Part shown: one piece after another, positions 60,142 to 64,000 of the stretch | Layout of the letters: the number at the start of each line of letters is the position of its first letter | How positions within the stretch are numbered: position 1 is the first letter of the stretch | From: Streptomyces flavidovirens DSM 40150 | GTDB taxonomy: Bacteria > Actinomycetota > Actinomycetes > Streptomycetales > Streptomycetaceae | NCBI RefSeq assembly: GCF_000429085.1 | Contig: NZ_AUBE01000013.1 | Location: 62,001 to 126,000, forward strand | Direction of reading: 5' to 3' | DNA: 64,000 nucleotides | The notes under the pieces: model-generated | Database searches by the model: none | The model's input: the letters and a program-made list of their open reading frames with translations, nothing else | What the model was told of the DNA's origin: nothing | Program-made: the position numbers and the translations under genes

Positions 60142-61158
60142 ATGCTCAGCGAACGCAGACTTGAGGTGCTGCGCGCCATCGTTCAGGACTATGTGGGCAC
60201 GGAGGAGCCTGTCGGCTCCAAGGCGCTCACCGAGCGGCACAAGCTCGGCGTCTCACCGGCCACCGTCCGCAACGACATGGCCGCCCTGGAGGACGAGGGC
60301 TTCATCGCCCAGCCCCACACGAGCGCCGGGCGCATCCCGACGGACAAGGGCTACCGCCTGTTCGTCGACAAGCTCGCGGGCGTCAAGCCCCTGTCGTCGC
60401 CCGAGCGCCGCGCCATCCAGAACTTCATGGACGGGGCGGTCGACCTCGACGACGTCGTGGCCCGTACGGTGCGGCTGCTCGCCCAGCTCACCCGGCAGGT
60501 CGCCGTCGTGCAGTACCCCTCGCTGACCCGGTCGACGGTCCGGCATGTGGAACTTCTCTCGCTGGCTCCCGCCCGGCTGATGCTCGTGCTCATCACGGAC
60601 ACCGGACGGGTCGAGCAGCGCATGGTCGACTGCCCCGCGCCCTTCGGCGAGACGTCCCTGGCGGACCTGCGTGCCCGGCTCAACAGCCGGGTCGTGGGGC
60701 GCCGCTTCACGGACGTACCGCAACTGGTGCAGGATCTCCCCGAATCCTTCGACAAGGAGGACCGGGGAACCGTTTCGACGGTTCTGTCCACCCTGCTGGA
60801 GACTCTGGTCGAGGAGACCGAGGAGCGGCTGATGATCGGCGGCACCGCCAATCTGACCCGCTTCGGGCATGATTTCCCCCTCACCATCCGGCCGGTGCTG
60901 GAGGCGCTGGAGGAGCAGGTCGTGCTCCTCAAGCTGCTCGGTGAGGCAACGGACTCGGGCATGACCGTACGAATCGGGCACGAGAACGCCCATGAAGGGC
61001 TCAGCTCTACGTCCGTCGTCGCAGTCGGCTACGGTTCGGGCGACGAAGCAGTCGCGAAACTCGGCGTGGTCGGACCGACCCGCATGGACTACCCCGGAAC
61101 GATGGGAGCGGTACGCGCAGTGGCACGTTACGTCGGACAGATCCTGGCGGAGTCGTAA
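60142..61158 (+). CDS. hrcA: Heat-inducible transcription repressor HrcA
   Basis: A 338-aa repressor of class I heat-shock genes. The N-terminal winged helix (LSERRLEVLRAIVQDYVGTEEPVGSKALTERHKLGVSPATVRNDMAALEDEGFI) reads the CIRCE element; the GAF-like and dimerisation domains follow. ATG 60142 is preceded by GGAGG at 9 nt. The stop TAA is immediately followed by the GTG of dnaJ, so the two are coupled. Confidence 0.96.
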   Translation: MLSERRLEVLRAIVQDYVGTEEPVGSKALTERHKLGVSPATVRNDMAALEDEGFIAQPHTSAGRIPTDKGYRLFVDKLAGVKPLSSPERRAIQNFMDGAVDLDDVVARTVRLLAQLTRQVAVVQYPSLTRSTVRHVELLSLAPARLMLVLITDTGRVEQRMVDCPAPFGETSLADLRARLNSRVVGRRFTDVPQLVQDLPESFDKEDRGTVSTVLSTLLETLVEETEERLMIGGTANLTRFGHDFPLTIRPVLEALEEQVVLLKLLGEATDSGMTVRIGHENAHEGLSSTSVVAVGYGSGDEAVAKLGVVGPTRMDYPGTMGAVRAVARYVGQILAES

Positions 61159-62292
61159 GTGGCCACCGACTATTACGCCGTACTAGGCGTACGCCGCGAC
61201 GCTTCCCAGGACGAGATCAAGAAGGCATTCCGGCGGCTGGCGCGCGAGCTCCACCCGGACGTGAATCCCGATCCCAAGACGCAAGAGCGCTTCAAGGAGA
61301 TCAACGCCGCGTACGAGGTGTTGTCGGACCCGCAGAAGAAGCAGGTCTACGACCTCGGCGGCGACCCCCTCTCGCAGGCGGGCGGCGGAGCCGGCGGCTT
61401 CGGCCAGGGCGGCTTCGGCAACTTCTCGGACATCATGGACGCGTTCTTCGGTACGGCGTCGCAGCGCGGCCCGAGGTCGCGCACGCGGCGCGGCCAGGAC
61501 GCGATGATCCGGCTGGAGATCGACCTCAACGAGGCGGCCTTCGGCACGACCAAGGACATCCAGGTCGACACGGCCGTCGTGTGTACGACGTGTTCGGGCG
61601 AGGGCGCCGCCCCCGGCACCTCCGCGCAGACCTGTGACATGTGCCGCGGCCGTGGCGAGGTCTCCCAGGTCACCCGGTCCTTCCTGGGCCAGGTCATGAC
61701 CTCCCGCCCGTGCCCGCAGTGCCAGGGCTTCGGCACCGTCGTACCGACGCCGTGCCCGGAGTGCGCCGGTGACGGGCGCGTGCGCTCGCGCCGGACGCTG
61801 ACGGTCAAGATCCCGGCCGGTGTCGACAACGGCACCCGGATCCAGCTCGCGGGCGAGGGCGAGGTCGGTCCCGGCGGCGGCCCCGCCGGTGACCTGTACG
61901 TCGAGATCCACGAGCTGCCGCACGCGGTGTTCCAGCGGCGCGGCGACGACCTGCACTGCACGGTCACCATCCCGATGACGGCGGCTGCGCTGGGCACGAA
62001 GTGTCCGCTGGAGACGCTCGACGGGGTGGAGGAGATCGACGTACGGCCCGGCACGCAGTCCGGGCAGTCGATCCCGCTGCACGGGCGCGGTGTCACGCAC
62101 CTGCGGGGCGGCGGCCGCGGGGACCTGATCGTGCACGTCGAGGTGCTGACCCCGTCGAAGATGGACCCGCAGCAGGAGGACCTGCTGCGCCAGCTCGCGA
62201 AGCTGCGCGGCGAGGAACGCCCGACGGGGCAGTTCCAGCCGGGGCAGCAGGGTCTGTTCTCGCGTCTGAAGGACGCCTTCAACGGGCGGTAG
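61159..62292 (+). CDS. dnaJ: Chaperone DnaJ (second, HrcA-linked paralogue type)
   Basis: A 377-aa DnaJ. The J domain (residues 2-70) has the HPD motif in LHPDVNPDP; a short Gly-rich linker follows; then come four CxxCxGxG zinc repeats (CTTCSGEG, CDMCRGRG, CPQCQGFG, CPECAGDG, about 140-215) and the C-terminal substrate-binding domains. The linker is short and lacks a long G/F region, as in the HrcA-linked DnaJ2 of streptomycetes, distinct from the dnaK-operon DnaJ. GTG 61159 abuts the hrcA stop. It is co-regulated through CIRCE. Confidence 0.95.
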   Translation: MATDYYAVLGVRRDASQDEIKKAFRRLARELHPDVNPDPKTQERFKEINAAYEVLSDPQKKQVYDLGGDPLSQAGGGAGGFGQGGFGNFSDIMDAFFGTASQRGPRSRTRRGQDAMIRLEIDLNEAAFGTTKDIQVDTAVVCTTCSGEGAAPGTSAQTCDMCRGRGEVSQVTRSFLGQVMTSRPCPQCQGFGTVVPTPCPECAGDGRVRSRRTLTVKIPAGVDNGTRIQLAGEGEVGPGGGPAGDLYVEIHELPHAVFQRRGDDLHCTVTIPMTAAALGTKCPLETLDGVEEIDVRPGTQSGQSIPLHGRGVTHLRGGGRGDLIVHVEVLTPSKMDPQQEDLLRQLAKLRGEERPTGQFQPGQQGLFSRLKDAFNGR

Positions 62293-62330
62293 GCGCACGC
62301 CTGCGGGGAGGCGGAAGCCTCGATTCGGCG

Positions 62331-62374
62331 CAGTGCGGAGGGCATGAAACTATGCGTTCATGTCCTCCGCACTG
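62331..62374. promoter_or_regulatory. 44-bp palindrome spanning the nitronate monooxygenase start
   Basis: Arms 62331-62348 and 62357-62374 (18 bp, one G·U/mismatch-type pair) around an 8-nt centre; the left arm reads CAGTGCGGAGGGCATGAA. The start ATG (62360-62362) lies in the right arm and GGAGG in the left. It is either an operator for a dimeric repressor or an mRNA hairpin hiding the start site. Confidence 0.8.
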
Positions 62375-63442
62375 ACCGATCTTTGCCGTTATCCGATCGT
62401 GCAGGCCCCCATGGCGGGTGGCGCCTCCAGCCCTCAGCTCGTCGCTGCCGTCTCCGAAGCGGGTGGTCTCGGGTTTCTTGCCGCCGGTTACAAGACCGCT
62501 GACGGCATGTACGAGGAGATCAAGCAGCTGCGGGGGCTGACGAGCCGGCCGTTCGGCGTCAATCTCTTCATGCCGCAGCCGAGCCACGCCGACCCGGCCT
62601 CCGTGGAGGTCTACCGTCACCAGCTCGCCGGTGAGGCGGACTGGTACGACACCCCCCTCGGTGAGCCCGACAACTGCTCCGACGATGGCTACGAAGCCAA
62701 GCTGGCCATCCTCATCGACGACCCTGTCCCGGTCGTCTCCTTCACCTTCGGCTGCCCCACCCGGCCCGTGCTCGACGCGTTCGCGAAGGCCGGCACCCTC
62801 ACCGTCGTGACCGTCACCACGCCCGAAGAGGCCCAGGTCGCGCAGTGGACCGGCGCCGACGTCGTGTGCGTACAGGGCGTAGAGGCCGGCGGCCACCAGG
62901 GAACGCACCGTGACGATCCCAAGAACGACGGCGCCGGCATCGGCCTGCTGTCCCTCGTCGCGCAGGTGCGCGAGACCGTGCAACTGCCGATCGTCGCGGC
63001 GGGCGGTGTGATGCGCGGCGCGCAGATCGCCGCGCTCCTCGCGCTCGGCGCGTCCGCGGCGCAGCTCGGCACGGCGTTCCTGGTGTGCCCCGAGTCCGGT
63101 GCGAACGCCCTGCACAAGCAGGCCATGACCAATCCGCTGTTCGTACGCACGGAACTCACCCGCGCGTTCTCCGGACGTCCCGCCCGCGGCCTCGTCAACC
63201 GCTTCATGCGCGAGCACGGCCCGTACGCCCCCGCCGCCTACCCCCAGGTGCACCACATCACCTCCGGCCTGCGCAAGGCCGCGGCCAAGGCGGGCGACGC
63301 CCAGGGCATGGCGCTGTGGGCCGGGCAGGGGCACCGGATGGCGCGCGAGATGCCGGCCGGGCAGCTCGTCGAGGTCCTGGCGGCCGAGACCGACGCGGCG
63401 CTCGCGGCGCTGGCCCTGCGCGGCGCGGGTGGTGCCGCGTGA
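62360..63442 (+). CDS. Nitronate monooxygenase (2-nitropropane dioxygenase-like)
   Basis: A 360-aa FMN-dependent TIM-barrel enzyme that oxidises alkyl nitronates such as propionate-3-nitronate. Motifs: VQAPMAGGASSPQLVAAVSEAGGLGFLAAGY (FMN binding at the N-terminus), GVEAGGHQGTH with the catalytic-type histidine, and AAGGVMRGAQIAALLALGASAAQLGTAFL (phosphate binding). ATG 62360 is within a large palindrome and has no Shine-Dalgarno at normal distance (GGAGG is 18 nt away). The TGA overlaps the GTG of rsmE as GTGA. Confidence 0.92.
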   Translation: MSSALTDLCRYPIVQAPMAGGASSPQLVAAVSEAGGLGFLAAGYKTADGMYEEIKQLRGLTSRPFGVNLFMPQPSHADPASVEVYRHQLAGEADWYDTPLGEPDNCSDDGYEAKLAILIDDPVPVVSFTFGCPTRPVLDAFAKAGTLTVVTVTTPEEAQVAQWTGADVVCVQGVEAGGHQGTHRDDPKNDGAGIGLLSLVAQVRETVQLPIVAAGGVMRGAQIAALLALGASAAQLGTAFLVCPESGANALHKQAMTNPLFVRTELTRAFSGRPARGLVNRFMREHGPYAPAAYPQVHHITSGLRKAAAKAGDAQGMALWAGQGHRMAREMPAGQLVEVLAAETDAALAALALRGAGGAA

Positions 63443-64000
63443 CGGCGCCGGTGTTCGTCGTCGACGCCGTGCCGGGGAAGGGACAGTTCGTACTCGAAGG
63501 CCCCGAGGGGCGGCACGCCGTCTCGGTGCGGCGGCTGCACACGGGGGAGCACGTCGTACTGACGGACGGGCGCGGCGCGGGCGCGGCGGCCGTGGTGCTG
63601 GCGGCCGAGGGCAAGGACCGGCTCGTCGTCGAGGTGACGGATCTGACGGTGGAGCCGGAGCCGGCGCCGCGCATCACCGTCGTACAGGCGCTTCCCAAGG
63701 GCGACCGGGGCGAGGTGGCCGTCGAGACGATGACGGAGACCGGCGTCGACGTGATCGTGCCGTGGCAGGCGTCCCGCTGCATCACACAGTGGCGCGGAGA
63801 CCGGGGCGCGAAGTCTCTCGCCAAGTGGCGGGCCACGGCGCGCGAGGCGGGCAAGCAGTCGCGCAGGCTGCGCTTCCCCGAGGTCGCGGACGCGCTGACG
63901 ACGAAGCAGGTCGGTGCGCTGCTGGCCACGGCGGACTTCGCGGCCGTACTGCACGAGGACCCGTCGGTGGGCAGCGAGGCGCTCGCCACCGCCGGGCTGC
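63439..64000 (+). CDS. rsmE: 16S rRNA (uracil-1498-N3)-methyltransferase, N-terminal part, truncated by window end
   Basis: The first 187 codons of RsmE, which methylates U1498 of 16S rRNA. The PUA-like N-terminal domain (FVLEGPEGRHAVSVRRLHTGEHVVLTDGRG) and the start of the SPOUT methyltransferase domain (ITVVQALPKGDRGEVAVETMTETGVDVIVPWQASRCI, RLRFPEVADA) are clear. The knotted SAM-binding end lies beyond base 64000. The GTG overlaps the nitronate monooxygenase stop codon. In many actinobacteria rsmE follows hrcA-dnaJ. Confidence 0.93.
   Translation, partial: MTAPVFVVDAVPGKGQFVLEGPEGRHAVSVRRLHTGEHVVLTDGRGAGAAAVVLAAEGKDRLVVEVTDLTVEPEPAPRITVVQALPKGDRGEVAVETMTETGVDVIVPWQASRCITQWRGDRGAKSLAKWRATAREAGKQSRRLRFPEVADALTTKQVGALLATADFAAVLHEDPSVGSEALATAGL

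Overview
The window is a 64-kb stretch of high-GC (roughly 70 %) actinobacterial chromosome, almost certainly from a Streptomyces. The support is strong third-position G/C bias, frequent GTG starts, a long repeat-bearing RNase E/G, a split TIGR03960/TIGR03936 radical-SAM pair, a LytR/Cps2A/Psr (LCP) protein with a Tyr/Gln/Pro-rich tail, SpoIIE-type phosphatases, TTA-codon-bearing genes, and a gene order that from memory matches the mre/sfr to hrcA/dnaJ region of S. coelicolor. I see no prophage, insertion sequence, CRISPR array, rRNA operon or biosynthetic cluster. It reads as core chromosome with a few lineage-specific genes.

Layout. 0-2.3 kb: end of the mre cluster (PBP2 C-terminus and RodA). 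2.4-8.1 kb: CYTH/CHAD protein, radical-SAM TIGR03960 protein, an uncharacterised hydrophobic repeat protein, and the TIGR03936 partner, which appears to start at CTG. 8.3-12.4 kb: RNase E/G flanked by repeat arrays. 12.5-22.5 kb: two paralogous GT2 glycosyltransferases on either side of rplU-rpmA-obg and a ribitol/glycerol-phosphate polymer module (cytidylyltransferase-SDR fusion plus TagF-like polymerase), pointing to wall teichoic acid or a related wall glycopolymer. 22.7-25.9 kb: proB, a hypothetical gene, proA. 25.9-33.5 kb: two single-pass membrane proteins sharing a cytosolic motif, an M48 protease, a 55-aa membrane protein, nadD, a divergent LCP transferase, rsfS, a histidine phosphatase forced to start at CTG, tRNA-Ala(GGC) and two tiny CxxC proteins. 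33.5-37.9 kb: GT87 mannosyltransferase, a second identical tRNA-Ala(GGC), and a NuoF-like/ferric-reductase-like redox pair. 38.1-41.2 kb: leuS behind a leucine leader-peptide attenuator. 41.3-49.3 kb: coiled-coil membrane protein, DegV, comEA-comEC, PPOX protein, small acidic protein, holA. 49.5-59.9 kb: rpsT, lepA, acyl-CoA ligase, SpoIIE phosphatase, hemW, Uma2, DUF3097, MBL hydrolase. 60.0-64.0 kb: CIRCE-hrcA-dnaJ, nitronate monooxygenase behind a large palindrome, and rsmE cut by the window end.

Themes. Cell-envelope construction runs through the first half: PBP2/RodA make peptidoglycan, the cytidylyltransferase/TagF-like/GT2 genes make an anionic polymer, and the LCP protein is the expected attachment enzyme. 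The two motif-sharing membrane proteins lie inside this neighbourhood and may belong to the same sporulation-wall machinery. Ribosome production and translation (rplU, rpmA, obg, rsfS, rpsT, lepA, leuS, holA, rsmE) is interleaved with it.

Features that ordinary annotation would miss: the MRAVRLLLSEPR leader peptide and U-tailed terminator before leuS; an 18-bp-arm palindrome over the start of the nitronate monooxygenase gene; two CTG starts; TTA (bldA-type) codons found only in comEA and comEC; a 5 x 11-bp array and a 4 x 15-bp array in short intergenic gaps; and about a dozen genes whose start lies 6-8 nt after a TANNNT hexamer, suggesting leaderless mRNAs.
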